Shown: positions 8,499-18,276, counted from the stretch's first letter. The stretch: 59,081 bases of DNA from Candidatus Acidiferrales bacterium (GCA_030037525.1 JASHRC010000201.1:1-59081); one strand, 5' to 3'. Program-made: numbers and translations. Notes: generated by a model from the letters alone, not told the origin.

Positions 8499-9875
8499 GT
8501 GAGACCTGGGTACGATTTCCAAGGCAAGCGCGTCCTAGTCATCGGAGTGGCGCGCACCGGTCGAGTGGTATCGCTGTTCGCTCGAGGTTACGGCGCCACC
8601 GTCACGGCGACGGACACGAAACCGGAGAGCGAACTGCGGGCTGCAGCAGAAGAGCTGCGCGCGGTAGGAGTCCAATTGGAATTGGGCGGGCACCCACCCG
8701 AGCTCATCCGGGGAAAGGACTTGGTCGTCCTGAGTCCCGGCGTGCCGTCCAACCTGCCGCTGGTGGTCGCCGCGCGCCAAGCGAGCATTCCCGTGTGGAG
8801 CGAAGTCGAGCTGGCCTGGCGATTCCTGCGAGGCAAACTTCTGGCCATTACGGGCTCGAACGGAAAAACCACGACCACCGCCCTTACCGGGCATCTCCTG
8901 AAAGTGGCGGGGGTGGAAACGTTTGTGGGCGGCAATATCGGCACACCGCTGCTCTCGTTGGTTGAATCCTCGACCGATTCCAGTGTCACCGTCGCCGAGC
9001 TGAGCAGCTTTCAACTCGAAAACACGGAGGCCCTTCGCCCCGACGTCGGCGTGCTGCTGAATCTGACGCCGGACCACCTGGATCGCTACGCGTCGTTTGA
9101 AGAATACGCCGCGGCGAAAATGCGGCTGTTCTCCCATCAGCTCGACCGCGACTCGGCAGTCCTGAATGCCGATGACCCGGCCGTCACCAAGCGCATGCCC
9201 TCGGGCCAGCAGATCTACTGGTTTAGCCGGCAGAAGCGGGTGGCCGCCGGGGCATTCCTGCGCGACGGTCAAGTGATTTTCCGGCGCGAGGGTGAGGAGG
9301 TTTCGCTCGTGCGGCAGCAAGATATTCCCTTGCGCGGCGAGCACAACGTCGAAAACGTTCTGGCCGCCTGTGCCGCCGCCTGTCTGGCGGGGGCGGACCC
9401 AGCGGCGATTCGAAGCGGCGTCGAGACATTTCGCGGCGTCGAGCATCGTTTGGAATTTGTCGCCGAGATCAACGGCGTCGCATTTTTCAACGATTCCAAA
9501 GCTACCAACGTGAACGCTGCGCTGAAAGCCATGGAAGCGTTTCCCGGGGCGCTGATCGTGATTCTGGGCGGCAAGGACAAGGGGAGCCCGTACACTCCAC
9601 TGGTTCGAGCGCTCGAGCAGCGCGCCCGCACGGCCATTCTGATCGGAGAGGCGGCCGAAAAAATCGCTCGAGATTTCGGTGACTCGGTTCCCTACGTCCA
9701 CGCCGAGACGCTCGAGCGCGCCGTCGAGCTGGCCATGAGCGCGGCCGAGCCGGGAGACACCGTCCTGCTCGCGCCCGCCTGTTCCAGTTTTGATCAATTT
9801 GAAGATTACGAGCACCGAGGTCGCGTGTTCAAACAACTCGTGCGCAGCGCCCAGCAGCGCTCCTTTTCAGGGTAA
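8499..9875 (+). CDS. murD: UDP-MurNAc-L-alanine:D-glutamate ligase (MurD)
   Basis: A 458-aa Mur ligase adding D-Glu to UDP-MurNAc-L-Ala. The N-terminal Rossmann-like domain has VIGVARTGR near residue 12. The ATP loop TGSNGKTTTT lies near residues 117-126, followed by GGNIGTPL and the C-terminal ILGGKDKGS. The start is a GTG four bases after the mraY stop, with GGTAGG in front. Order and spacing are those of a single operon. Confidence 0.95.
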   Translation: MRPGYDFQGKRVLVIGVARTGRVVSLFARGYGATVTATDTKPESELRAAAEELRAVGVQLELGGHPPELIRGKDLVVLSPGVPSNLPLVVAARQASIPVWSEVELAWRFLRGKLLAITGSNGKTTTTALTGHLLKVAGVETFVGGNIGTPLLSLVESSTDSSVTVAELSSFQLENTEALRPDVGVLLNLTPDHLDRYASFEEYAAAKMRLFSHQLDRDSAVLNADDPAVTKRMPSGQQIYWFSRQKRVAAGAFLRDGQVIFRREGEEVSLVRQQDIPLRGEHNVENVLAACAAACLAGADPAAIRSGVETFRGVEHRLEFVAEINGVAFFNDSKATNVNAALKAMEAFPGALIVILGGKDKGSPYTPLVRALEQRARTAILIGEAAEKIARDFGDSVPYVHAETLERAVELAMSAAEPGDTVLLAPACSSFDQFEDYEHRGRVFKQLVRSAQQRSFSG

Positions 9876-9879
9876 CCCT

Positions 9880-10989
9880 ATGCCTCGCAGCCTGCAGCAT
9901 GATCGGCAGCTGTTGATCGCAACACTGGCGCTGTGCTTTGCCGGTGCCGTGATGGTCTTTAGCGCGTCGGCGGTGACCCTGCGCGAGGAGGGACACAGCG
10001 GCTACACTTACCTGGTGCGCCAGCTTTTGTGGGCGGTGATCGGCATGGCCGGGATGTTCTGGCTGATGCGCACCGATTATCGCAAGCTCCGCCAGCCCCG
10101 GGTGATTTTTACGGCCATTTCGGTCACCCTGGTTCTGCTCGTGGCCGTGTTTTTTCTGGATCGCTCCCATTCGACACATCGCTGGGTCCGCCTGGGTCCG
10201 CTCAGCTTGCAGCCGTCGGAAATTGCCAAGCTCGTGGTCATCGTCTATCTGGCATGGTTTCTGGAAACGCGCTCGGCGCCGCGGGCGCCCGGCGTGAATG
10301 ATCTGCGGCAGACGCTTTTGCCCGCCCTGGGCACGGTCCTCGGGATCGTCGCGCTGGTTTACAAAGAGCCCGACATGGGCACCGCCTGCATGATCTTCTT
10401 CATTGCCGCCGTGATGCTGTTTATTGCGGGCCTCTCCTATCGCTACATCGGCGGAGCGGTTCTGGCGGCCGTGCCTTTGATTTACCTGGCGATTTCAAAC
10501 GTGCCGTACCGGCTCGAGCGCGTGCGCGTGTATTGGTCGCCCGGCGCAGACCCGCAAGGCCGCGGCTTTCAGCTTGCGCAATCGCTGATCGCGGTCGGCT
10601 CGGGCGGCTTCTCCGGCGTGGGTTTAATGGAGAGCCGACAGAAATTGTTCTTTTTGCCAGAGGCGCACACCGACTTCATCTACTCCATCATTTGCGAGGA
10701 GATCGGCTTCCTGGGAGCGGTGATCATCCTGGCGCTGTTTGCCATCTACGGCTGGAGAGGATTTGTGGCGGCGCTTGAGGCGCCCGACAGGTTCGGCCGG
10801 CTGCTGGCCATTGGGATCACGACGATGGTGGTCGGCCAAGCGCTGGTGAACTTAAGCGTCGTGCTCGGCCTGATGCCCACCAAAGGCATTCCGCTGCCGT
10901 TCATCAGCTACGGCGGCTCCAGTCTGATCGGGATGCTGCTGGCAACCGGCGTGCTCCTCAACGTCAGCCGGCACGCGGATCGAACGTGA
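9880..10989 (+). CDS. ftsW: Septal peptidoglycan polymerase FtsW
   Basis: A 369-aa SEDS-family glycosyltransferase that polymerises lipid II at the septum with FtsI. Ten hydrophobic segments can be traced. SEDS signatures include LQPSEIAKL, the periplasmic loop with FLPEAHTDFIYSII, and PLPFISYGGSS near the C-terminus. The ATG at 9880 is five bases after the murD stop. The track's 9790 start lies within murD. The gene overlaps murG by four bases (GTGA), implying coupling. Confidence 0.94.
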   Translation: MPRSLQHDRQLLIATLALCFAGAVMVFSASAVTLREEGHSGYTYLVRQLLWAVIGMAGMFWLMRTDYRKLRQPRVIFTAISVTLVLLVAVFFLDRSHSTHRWVRLGPLSLQPSEIAKLVVIVYLAWFLETRSAPRAPGVNDLRQTLLPALGTVLGIVALVYKEPDMGTACMIFFIAAVMLFIAGLSYRYIGGAVLAAVPLIYLAISNVPYRLERVRVYWSPGADPQGRGFQLAQSLIAVGSGGFSGVGLMESRQKLFFLPEAHTDFIYSIICEEIGFLGAVIILALFAIYGWRGFVAALEAPDRFGRLLAIGITTMVVGQALVNLSVVLGLMPTKGIPLPFISYGGSSLIGMLLATGVLLNVSRHADRT

Positions 10990-12095
10990 GCGCCGATGCC
11001 CAGCGTGAAGCGAAGACATTACTGATTGCGGGCGGCGGCACCGGCGGCCACGTCTTCCCGGCGCTGGCAATCGCCGAGGAATGGCTCGGGCGCCAGCGCC
11101 AGGATTCGGTAGAAAGGCACGTTGTGTTTGTGGGAACCGAGGACGGAATCGAGGCGCGGCTGGTGCCGCAGGCGGGCTTGCCGCTGGAGACCATCCGCGT
11201 CCGGGGACTGAAAGGTATCGGGGGCGCAAGATTCGTTCGCAACGCCGCGATGCTCCCTGCCAGCTTCTGGGACTCGGAGAAAATTCTGCGCCGCCACCGC
11301 ATGAGCGCGGCCCTGGGGGTCGGCGGATACGCCTCCGGCCCCATGATGCTTCTGGCCGCGATGCATGGCATCCCCTCGGTCGTCTTTGAGCCCAACGTCG
11401 AGCCGGGGTTCACCAACCGCGTCTTGGTTCGTGTGGCGACCCGCATCGCCGTTGCCAGTGAGCAGACGGCCGCCCGTCTCGGGCCCAAAGCGGTGGTCAC
11501 AGGCTGCCCGGTCCGCAAGGAATTCTTCGCCATACCCCGAAAAGAACACCGCGAGCCCTTCCAAATCCTCATTACGGGCGGCAGCCGGGGCGCCCTGCCG
11601 ATCAACCGGGTCGTGGTGGATTCGCTCGACCGGCTGGCCCTGCGGAAAAATCAGCTTTTCATCGTGCATCAGACTGGCCAACGTGACTATAATGCCGTGC
11701 GAGTAGCTTATGCGCGTCGCCAGTTCCCCTCGGAGGTCGTCGCCTTCATCGAAAATATGGCGGAGAGGTTTGCCCAGGCCGACCTGATTGTTTCCAGGTC
11801 GGGAGCGATCACTGTCGCGGAGGTATCCGCCTCTGGACGAGCCGCCATCTTCATCCCTTTCGGCGCGGCAACCGACGCACATCAGACACGCAACGCACAG
11901 GCCATGCAGGATGCTGGCGCGGCCCGGCTCCTGCCGCAAGATCAGCTGACGCCGGAACGACTCACCAGCGAGATTTTTTCCCTCCTGGACCAGCCCCGGA
12001 GAATTCAAGAGATGGAGGATCGCGCTCGTGCGCTCGGGCGTCCGCGCGCCGTGGAAGAGATCGTCGATCTCCTGGAAGGGGTGGCCCGGCTGTGA
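10986..12095 (+). CDS. murG: UDP-GlcNAc:undecaprenyl-PP-MurNAc-pentapeptide transferase (MurG)
   Basis: A 369-aa GT28 glycosyltransferase that converts lipid I to lipid II on the inner face of the membrane. The N-terminal glycine loop AGGGTGGHVFPAL (about residues 15-27) and GVGGYASGP are visible. The C-domain carries the UDP-GlcNAc-binding SRSGAITVAE. The GTG start overlaps the ftsW stop and the end overlaps the murC GTG start, so three genes are chained by four-base overlaps. Confidence 0.95.
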   Translation: MSADAQREAKTLLIAGGGTGGHVFPALAIAEEWLGRQRQDSVERHVVFVGTEDGIEARLVPQAGLPLETIRVRGLKGIGGARFVRNAAMLPASFWDSEKILRRHRMSAALGVGGYASGPMMLLAAMHGIPSVVFEPNVEPGFTNRVLVRVATRIAVASEQTAARLGPKAVVTGCPVRKEFFAIPRKEHREPFQILITGGSRGALPINRVVVDSLDRLALRKNQLFIVHQTGQRDYNAVRVAYARRQFPSEVVAFIENMAERFAQADLIVSRSGAITVAEVSASGRAAIFIPFGAATDAHQTRNAQAMQDAGAARLLPQDQLTPERLTSEIFSLLDQPRRIQEMEDRARALGRPRAVEEIVDLLEGVARL

Positions 12096-13504
12096 CCGTT
12101 ACCTTTCGTAATTTTCAGCGCATTCATCTGGTCGGCATCGGCGGCAGCGGCATGAGTGGTATCGCCGAAGTGCTGCTTTCGAGCGGCTACGCAGTCTCAG
12201 GCTCCGATTTGAAGCCCTCGCCCGCCACCCAGCGTCTCGAGAAGCTCGGCGCAACGATTTACGACACGCATGCGGCAGAAAACGTCCGTGGGGCGCACGT
12301 CGTGGTGGTCTCCGCCGCCGTAGGGGGCGAAAACGTTGAATTGGTTGAGGCACATCGACAAAAGATTCCCGTGATTCCGCGCGCGGAAATGCTCGCCGAG
12401 TTGATGCGGCTGAAGTTTGGCATTGCCGTAGCGGGCGCGCACGGAAAGACGACGACCACCTCGATGGTCGCATCCGTTCTGGGCGCGGCAGGCCTGGATC
12501 CGACGTTCGTGGTCGGCGGGCGGGTGAACTATGCCGGCTCGAACGCGCGCGTCGGCGAGGGCGAATACATGGTGGTCGAGGCGGACGAAAGCGACGGCTC
12601 GTTCCTGCTGCTGGCGCCGGTCATCGCCGTGATCACCACGATTGACCGCGAGCATCTGGACCACTACCGCTCACTCGAGAATATTCAAGAGGCCTTTCTG
12701 CAATTCGCCAATCGCGTGCCGTTCTACGGCTCGGTCGTCCTGTCGCTTGACGAACCCAATGTGCAGGCGATTTTGCCGGGCGTGAGGCGTCCCGTGATCA
12801 GCTACGGCACGTCCGCCCAGGCCGATCTGGTAATTTCCGATGTGAAGCTCAACGGTCTTTCTAGCGAGTTCCGCCTGAAATATCACGGCGAGGAGTTAGG
12901 CCTTTTCGGCTTGCCGGGGCCGCCGGGAATCCACCAGGTACGCAACGCTTCGGCCGCCGCGGCGGTGGCCCTCGCGCTGAATGTCCCGGCCGATCTGATT
13001 CGCCAGGGCCTGCAAAAATTCTCCGGAGTCGCCCGCAGGTTCGATGTCAAAGGGAAGTTTTCCGGCGTTACGCTGATCGACGATTACGGCCACCATCCTG
13101 TTGAGATTCGCGCCACGCTGGAAGCCGCGCGCTTGTGCGGCTACGCGCGCCTGCTGGTGCTTTTTCAGCCGCACCGCTACACCCGCACCCGGCACCTCTG
13201 GGAGGATTTTCGGCTCTCCTTTAATCTGGCGGACGTGCTGGTGGTCACCGACATTTACCCGGCTGGCGAAACGCCCATCGAAGGTGTCACCGGCGAGCTT
13301 TTGGCCGAAGCCATCAGCGCGGCCGGCCACAAGCGAGTCATTTATTCGAGCACGCTGCAAGGCGGCATCGAATTTATTCTGCGCGAGGCGCGCCCGGGCG
13401 ATGCCGTTCTGACCATTGGCGCCGGGAGCGTCGGTCGGGTGACCGAAGAACTGGCCATGCTGCTGGGCGCAAAGGATTCGATTTCCCATGCGGATAAACG
13501 CTAA
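12092..13504 (+). CDS. murC: UDP-N-acetylmuramate:L-alanine ligase (MurC)
   Basis: A 470-aa Mur ligase, the first amino-acid-adding step. It has HLVGIGGSGMSGIAEVL near residues 11-27, the ATP loop GAHGKTTTTSM near residues 115-125, EADESDGSF, and the C-terminal DDYGHHPVEI and FQPHRYTRT segments. The GTG start overlaps murG, and the last 17 bases overlap murB. Length and motifs are canonical. Confidence 0.96.
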   Translation: MTVTFRNFQRIHLVGIGGSGMSGIAEVLLSSGYAVSGSDLKPSPATQRLEKLGATIYDTHAAENVRGAHVVVVSAAVGGENVELVEAHRQKIPVIPRAEMLAELMRLKFGIAVAGAHGKTTTTSMVASVLGAAGLDPTFVVGGRVNYAGSNARVGEGEYMVVEADESDGSFLLLAPVIAVITTIDREHLDHYRSLENIQEAFLQFANRVPFYGSVVLSLDEPNVQAILPGVRRPVISYGTSAQADLVISDVKLNGLSSEFRLKYHGEELGLFGLPGPPGIHQVRNASAAAAVALALNVPADLIRQGLQKFSGVARRFDVKGKFSGVTLIDDYGHHPVEIRATLEAARLCGYARLLVLFQPHRYTRTRHLWEDFRLSFNLADVLVVTDIYPAGETPIEGVTGELLAEAISAAGHKRVIYSSTLQGGIEFILREARPGDAVLTIGAGSVGRVTEELAMLLGAKDSISHADKR

Positions 13505-14393
13505 AACCGTGGCGCAACTGGCGGAACTCGGTAACGAGGTGCGCCCGGGCGTCTCGCTCGCCGATCATACGTCGCTCGGGATTGGCGGTCGGACCGACCA
13601 AGTCCTGCTCCGTCGCCCCGAAACGATTCCGCAAGTGATGCGCCTGCTTGCGGAGGAAGGAAATCCGCACAAGTTTCTGGGCGGCGGCACGAACGTGCTG
13701 GTAGACGATGGCGAACTCGGTTTCATCGTGCTGCATCTGCCCGCCTCAGGGTCCGCCATGCGCGTAGAAGGCAACGCCGCGTATGTCGACGCCGCAGCGG
13801 ACCTGGGCGGAACGGTCACCTTTTGCGCCAAGCACGATCTGGGCGGCCTGGAAGGACTCGTCGGTGTGCCGGGAAGCGTCGGCGGCGCGCTGCGGATGAA
13901 TGCGGGCGCCTACGGCACGCAGATCGGCCCCCATGTGCGCGAAGTCCAACTCTATCGGGCGGCTTCGGGCCAAATCGAGACGCTCTGTGGCAGCGACATC
14001 CGCTTTGATTACCGGCATACTTCGTTTGGGCCCGAGGATGTGATGCTTCGCGTGAAACTGGAATTGCCGTCCAGGCCGTACCAAGAGATCTTGGCAGCCA
14101 TCAAGGTCTCCAACCAGAAGCGGCGCTCGAGCCAGCCGCTGGACCAAAAGAGTGCGGGCTGCGTTTTCAAGAATCCGCCGGGCGGCTCGGCCGGGCGCCT
14201 GATCGACCAACTGGGCCTGAAAGGCCATCGCCTGGGCGATGCGATGGTCAGCGACCGGCATGCGAATTTCTTCGTCAACCTCGGTCAGGCCAGCTGTGCC
14301 GACATGCTGGGACTGATCGATTCTGTGCGCGAGCGCGTGCGCACCGCCTACGGAATTGAACTCGAAAATGAGGTCATTGTCTGGCGAAATTAA
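13488..14393 (+). CDS. murB: UDP-N-acetylenolpyruvoylglucosamine reductase (MurB)
   Basis: A 301-aa FAD enzyme that reduces enolpyruvyl-UDP-GlcNAc to UDP-MurNAc using NADPH. Visible motifs are TSLGIGG, FLGGGTNVLV and GSVGGALRMNAGAYG, all FAD-binding. The proton-donor position lies in SAGCVFKNP, where many homologues have Ser and others, as here, have Cys. The C-terminal LENEV supplies the usual Glu. The ATG lies inside the murC 3' end. A ddl gene, which often follows murB in dcw clusters, is not present. Confidence 0.95.
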   Translation: MRINAKTVAQLAELGNEVRPGVSLADHTSLGIGGRTDQVLLRRPETIPQVMRLLAEEGNPHKFLGGGTNVLVDDGELGFIVLHLPASGSAMRVEGNAAYVDAAADLGGTVTFCAKHDLGGLEGLVGVPGSVGGALRMNAGAYGTQIGPHVREVQLYRAASGQIETLCGSDIRFDYRHTSFGPEDVMLRVKLELPSRPYQEILAAIKVSNQKRRSSQPLDQKSAGCVFKNPPGGSAGRLIDQLGLKGHRLGDAMVSDRHANFFVNLGQASCADMLGLIDSVRERVRTAYGIELENEVIVWRN

Positions 14394-14410
14394 AAGCCAT
14401 CGACGCTGAG

Positions 14411-15331
14411 GTGTACCCGCAGGAAGTCCTGGCGGACGAGGAGCCCAGGTACCTTCGTCGCCAGAAGCCGGTCGAGGTCAAGCGGCGGAAATTCGGCCGG
14501 CAGGCCTGGAAGACCTATCTGCGCGTGACGACTTGGACAGCCCTCGGACTTGTGGGCGGGGCCGCAGCGTACCAGTGCGGACGTTTCCTGCTCACGTCGC
14601 GGCAAATGGCTCTGGTCCATCCCGACCAGATCCGCATCGAGGGAAATCATCACGTCCGGCCGGAGAGCGTGCGCCAAATCTTTGTGCCTGATCGAGGGAA
14701 GAGCGTTCTGCGAATCCCCTTGGATCGAAGGCGACGCCAGATCGAAATGCTCTCCTGGGTCGACCACGCTGCGGTGCGGCGGGCGTTGCCCGATCGAATC
14801 GAAGTGGACGTTACCGAACGCATGCCGATCGCGTTCCTGCGCGAGGCAAGCGATCTCGCGCTCATCGATGCACACGGCGTCATCCTGGAACGCCCCATCC
14901 AGGGCGACTTTCACTTTCCGGTGGTGGTGGGACTCGGCCAGCAGATGCCGCTTGAAGATCGCGAGCAGCGCATGCAGCTGTTTTCGAAGTTTATGCAAGA
15001 GATTGCTTCGGTCGAAAGCGATGCAGCCGACCGGGTCAGCGAAGTCGACCTCTCCGACGGGCAGGACCTTCGGGCAGCCTTGACCGGCTTGGAGCAGGAC
15101 TCCGCAGGTCGGCAATCCACGACCCAGACATCTGCCCCCGCGCCCGTGCTGGTGCATTTCGGCAATGAAGATTTCTCCGGCAAGTATCAAACGCTGGTGG
15201 ATGATTTCCCCGGGTGGCAGGCCAAGGCCGGGCGCATCGAATCGGTCGATCTGCGTTTCAGCCGCGAGGCCGTCGTAAATCAGGAACGGACCGTGACGCC
15301 GCCGGACGGGACGCAGGCGCCGGGGCACTAG
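14411..15331 (+). CDS. ftsQ: Cell division protein FtsQ
   Basis: A 306-aa bitopic divisome protein. A basic cytoplasmic N-terminus precedes one membrane helix (about residues 43-58). A POTRA domain follows (about 72-142), with IRIEGNHHVRPESV and the typical DRIEVDVTERMPIAFLRE. The FtsQ C-domain contains VDLRFSREAVVNQ near the end. It links the FtsBL pair to the divisome. The GTG start lies 17 nt after murB. Starts further upstream cannot be excluded. Confidence 0.9.
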   Translation: MYPQEVLADEEPRYLRRQKPVEVKRRKFGRQAWKTYLRVTTWTALGLVGGAAAYQCGRFLLTSRQMALVHPDQIRIEGNHHVRPESVRQIFVPDRGKSVLRIPLDRRRRQIEMLSWVDHAAVRRALPDRIEVDVTERMPIAFLREASDLALIDAHGVILERPIQGDFHFPVVVGLGQQMPLEDREQRMQLFSKFMQEIASVESDAADRVSEVDLSDGQDLRAALTGLEQDSAGRQSTTQTSAPAPVLVHFGNEDFSGKYQTLVDDFPGWQAKAGRIESVDLRFSREAVVNQERTVTPPDGTQAPGH

Positions 15332-15369
15332 ACGTTTGGTCGCAGGAGTGCAGGTCAGCTGGAGGGAAT

Positions 15370-16584
15370 TTGACCAAGAAAGAACGGCACGTCGTAGCGC
15401 TCGATATCGGCAGCACGAAAACTTGCGCACTTGTTGGTGAAATGGATGAGGACAGTCGAGTGAAGTTCGCGGCCCTCGGCGCCGCCGAGTCCAAGGGCTG
15501 GCGCAAGGGTCAAATCGTGAATCTGGATCTGGCGGTCAGTTCGATCCGCCGGGCGATCGAAGAGGCGGAAACCGTCGTTGGTGTCCCGGTGGAATCGGCT
15601 GTGATCGGCGTGGCCGGGGGACACGTGCGGGGTGTGAACAGCCGCGGCGGAATCACCATCGGCACTCGGCCCCGCGACATTCAACGCGAGGATGTTCGCC
15701 GCTCGATCGAGGCTGCTCGGGCGGTGACTCTTCCCGAAGACCGTGAAGTGCTCCACGTGCTGCCGCAGGAGTTTTTTCTCGACGGTCAGGACAATATTCG
15801 CGATGCCATCGGAATGGTCGGCCAGCGCCTGGAGGCGAACGTTCACATCGTCACAGCCTCCGGCACCGCTACGCAGAACATCGTCACGGCTGTGAATCGA
15901 GCCGGCGTCCGCGTGGACGATACAGTGCTCGAGCCGTTCGCCTCTGCCGAAGCGTGCCTCACGCAGGACGAACGCGAGCTCGGCGCCTGCCTGCTCGATG
16001 TCGGCGGCGGTACGAGCGAGCTGATTGTGTATACGGGCGGCGTGGTGCGGCACACGGCGGCAGTTCCGATCGGCGGCGACCATTTCACCAACGACCTGGC
16101 GGTTGGCTTGCGCACGCCGATCCCTGAAGCCGAGAAGATCAAGCGCGAGCACGGGCAAGCCTGCCGGGAGTTGCTGGGCGAGGACGTGCCCATCGAGATT
16201 CAGAGCGTGGGCGACCGCCCGCCTCGCACGATTTTCTCGCGTATGGTCGGCGAGATCTTGATCCCACGCGCGCAGGAGCTGCTGTCGCTGGTGCGCGAGG
16301 AGCTGCGGCGCTCTGGACTGGAAAAGCAGATTCCCGCCGGATGGGTATTCACGGGAGGGGGCTCGCATCTGCGGGGCCTTGCGGAGTTGGCCGAACGCGT
16401 TTTTCATCTGCCGGTGCGCATCGCCTCGCCGCGAGGCCTTGCCGAAATGAGCGAGCAAGTTTCCCAGCCCGAGTATTCCACGGCCGTAGGGCTTGTTCTC
16501 TACGCGGCGCGCACGCGCCGCGTTGCGGGAACGCGTCCGACCGGCTTTTTGGGCAAGTTGAAGAGCATGTTTGCGGGGGCGTGA
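15370..16584 (+). CDS. ftsA: Cell division protein FtsA
   Basis: A 404-aa actin-like ATPase that tethers FtsZ to the membrane. It begins with [15 protein letters not shown] (phosphate-1 motif), contains the SHS2/1C domain region and [13 protein letters not shown] (phosphate-2), and [14 protein letters not shown] (adenosine motif). The C-terminus [11 protein letters not shown] is a short amphipathic helix fitting the membrane-targeting sequence. I chose the TTG at 15370 with GGAGGG just before it. The track start at 15214 lies inside ftsQ. Confidence 0.94.
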   Translation: MTKKERHVVALDIGSTKTCALVGEMDEDSRVKFAALGAAESKGWRKGQIVNLDLAVSSIRRAIEEAETVVGVPVESAVIGVAGGHVRGVNSRGGITIGTRPRDIQREDVRRSIEAARAVTLPEDREVLHVLPQEFFLDGQDNIRDAIGMVGQRLEANVHIVTASGTATQNIVTAVNRAGVRVDDTVLEPFASAEACLTQDERELGACLLDVGGGTSELIVYTGGVVRHTAAVPIGGDHFTNDLAVGLRTPIPEAEKIKREHGQACRELLGEDVPIEIQSVGDRPPRTIFSRMVGEILIPRAQELLSLVREELRRSGLEKQIPAGWVFTGGGSHLRGLAELAERVFHLPVRIASPRGLAEMSEQVSQPEYSTAVGLVLYAARTRRVAGTRPTGFLGKLKSMFAGA

Positions 16585-16619
16585 GCCGAGAATCTGAAGA
16601 TCGCGACAGGGGAGGCAGC

Positions 16620-17795
16620 ATGGCACCAAAGGAATCGAACCTCCGGGTTTCGTTCAGTGAAGAGACGCAGGACGGCGCCAAGATCAAGGTGATCGGCGTC
16701 GGCGGCGGCGGATCCAACGCCGTCAACCGCATGATTCGCGCCAAAGTGGAGGGCGTCGAATTCATCGCGGCCAACACCGACTTGCAGGCCCTGAAACTTT
16801 CGCAGGCCCCTGTGAAGCTCCAAATGGGCGCGAAGTTGACCAAGGGCCTGGGGGCGGGCGCCAACCCCGAGGTCGGCCGAAAGGCCGCGCTCGAAGACAC
16901 GGAGAAAATTCTGGAGGCGCTCGACGGCGCGGACATGGTGTTCGTCACCTCCGGCCTGGGCGGCGGCACCGGCAGTGGCTCGGCGCCCGTGGTCGCCAAT
17001 CTCGCAAGCGAGCTCGGTGCGCTGACGGTCGCGGTGGTGACCAAGCCGTTCGCTTTTGAAGGCAAGCGCCGCATGCAACAGGCGGAGCAGGCGCTCAACG
17101 AGCTGATCGGCTGCGTCGACACGGTGATCGTGATTCCCAACGAGCGGCTCATGGAATGCGTCGAGCAGGGCACCAGCTTCTTCGAGGCGTTCCGCATTGC
17201 TGATGACATTCTGCGCCAAGCCGTGCAGGGCATCTCCGATATCATCACGATTCCCGGCATCATCAATCGTGACTTCGCTGACGTGCGCACGATCATGTCC
17301 GGACAGGGCTATGCCGTGATGGGCACGGCCGTCGCGTCTGGATCGAATCGCGCCATCGATGCTGCGAACCGGGCCATCAGCAGTCCGCTGCTTGAAGACA
17401 ATTGCATCAACGGCGCGCAAGGCATCCTGATCAACGTCACCGGCTCGTCCACGCTTTCCTTGCACGAAGTCCACGAGGCATCCTCGATCATCCAGAGAGC
17501 GGCGCATGAAAACGCGAACATCATCTTCGGGGCGGTGCAGGACGATGCGATGAAGGAGTCGGTCAAGATCACGGTGATCGCAGCCGGTTTCCGAGAAGTC
17601 GCGAACAAGAAGACGCACGCCAGGCCGTCGTATCTGCCAAGAACTTGGAAGGCGGGACGCGAGGTGCCGGTGGCCCCTGAGCAGACCACTGTCGTGCAGC
17701 AGGCCGCGCACAATTTTGTGGAGGTCGCACGGGAAATCGCCGCAGACGACCTCGACGTGCCGACCTTTCTCCGCCGTCAGGCTCAAAAGGCCTAG
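16620..17795 (+). CDS. ftsZ: Cell division GTPase FtsZ
   Basis: A 391-aa tubulin-like GTPase forming the Z-ring. The signature [11 protein letters not shown] lies near residues 113-123, the T7 catalytic loop is [11 protein letters not shown], and the conserved C-terminal peptide [12 protein letters not shown] binds FtsA. The linker before that peptide is short. The ATG at 16620 has GGGGAGG upstream and begins MAPKESN. The longer track ORF runs back into ftsA. It is the last gene of the dcw cluster. Confidence 0.96.
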   Translation: MAPKESNLRVSFSEETQDGAKIKVIGVGGGGSNAVNRMIRAKVEGVEFIAANTDLQALKLSQAPVKLQMGAKLTKGLGAGANPEVGRKAALEDTEKILEALDGADMVFVTSGLGGGTGSGSAPVVANLASELGALTVAVVTKPFAFEGKRRMQQAEQALNELIGCVDTVIVIPNERLMECVEQGTSFFEAFRIADDILRQAVQGISDIITIPGIINRDFADVRTIMSGQGYAVMGTAVASGSNRAIDAANRAISSPLLEDNCINGAQGILINVTGSSTLSLHEVHEASSIIQRAAHENANIIFGAVQDDAMKESVKITVIAAGFREVANKKTHARPSYLPRTWKAGREVPVAPEQTTVVQQAAHNFVEVAREIAADDLDVPTFLRRQAQKA

Positions 17796-17818
17796 CGCCA
17801 TCGAGCGGCGGCCTTTTT
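17785..17818 (+). terminator. Intrinsic terminator overlapping the ftsZ stop
   Basis: AAAAGGCC (17785-17792) pairs perfectly with GGCCTTTT (17810-17817). An inner GCC/GGC can extend the stem and five T's follow. The left arm is the last FtsZ codons, so the stop codon lies in the loop. It should end the dcw transcript. Confidence 0.75.
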
Positions 17819-17954
17819 CGCGTCGTGTTTGGCAGAGAAGGTCGGCTGCTTTGGCCCGAGCCGGCTCTTGCTCGAGCAGACCGCTCCGCAGCCTGCGGTC
17901 ACTTAACGAGGTGGGACAAAAACAAATTTTAGGGAGTGCTCGCCGCGATCCGCG

Positions 17955-17990
17955 GTGACCCTCATCACGTCATAATGTGACGCCCATCAC
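17955..17990. promoter_or_regulatory. Tandem CRP/FNR-type palindromes upstream of hsp20
   Basis: GGTGA-N6-TCACG (17954-17969) and TGTGA-N6-TCACT (17976-17991) both contain perfect GTGA-N6-TCAC. Their centres are 22 bp apart, two helical turns. The core GTGAC....ATCAC is shared by both. CRP-family regulators bind TGTGA-N6-TCACA. Both lie about 300 bp before hsp20, so the exact target promoter is unclear. Confidence 0.6.
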
Positions 17991-18248
17991 TGACCCCGGG
18001 GGCGTCCGGTCGTACGAGGGGGTTAGAGAAGGAACGACACGGCCAGGGAATGAGCTACCGAGAAAGAAAAAACGGTTGGCTCACCCTCAAGATGGTAAAA
18101 CGAGGTTGGACCTGGCCGCAGGGCTCTTCTCACGGGAAACAGCGGCGGGGTCTGAAGGAAACGTGAAGCGCCATGTGGCCTCGACGCACCGGCCATCGGG
18201 CCGGAAGATAGCTTCAGCTCCGCCGCTGCCTCCGAAAGTAACCTAGAT

Positions 18249-18274
18249 CGCTCCTGGTGGAGCGAGAGGAGGAG
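18249..18274 (+). promoter_or_regulatory. Hairpin with anti-SD strand before hsp20
   Basis: CGCTCC-tggt-GGAGCG (18249-18264) forms a 6-bp stem just before the Shine-Dalgarno AGGAGGAG (18267-18274). The left arm also contains CTCCT, which could instead pair with AGGAG of the SD. Two mutually exclusive folds could therefore expose or hide the start of a heat-shock gene, as RNA thermometers do. This is inference only. Confidence 0.35.
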
Positions 18275-18276
18275 CC

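Larger units (their letters stand above)
17819..18276. other. 458-bp leader region between ftsZ and hsp20
   Basis: No convincing gene. The ORF at 17977-18246 has a composition unlike a protein (basic, Pro/Gly-rich) and no ribosome binding site. The region holds two CRP/FNR-like palindromes (17955-17990), a perfect CCGGCC/GGCCGG hairpin (18189-18204) and a hairpin next to the hsp20 ribosome binding site (18249-18264). A long hsp20 5' UTR or a small RNA is possible. Confidence 0.5.

Noticed and set aside
7211-8557. 448-aa minus-strand ORF opposite mraY
   Set aside because: His/Gln/Arg-rich shadow of a membrane protein gene; mraY motifs on the plus strand are definite.
17977-18246. 89-aa ORF between ftsZ and hsp20
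   Set aside because: Low-complexity basic composition, no ribosome binding site, and its start lies inside the second CRP-like box.
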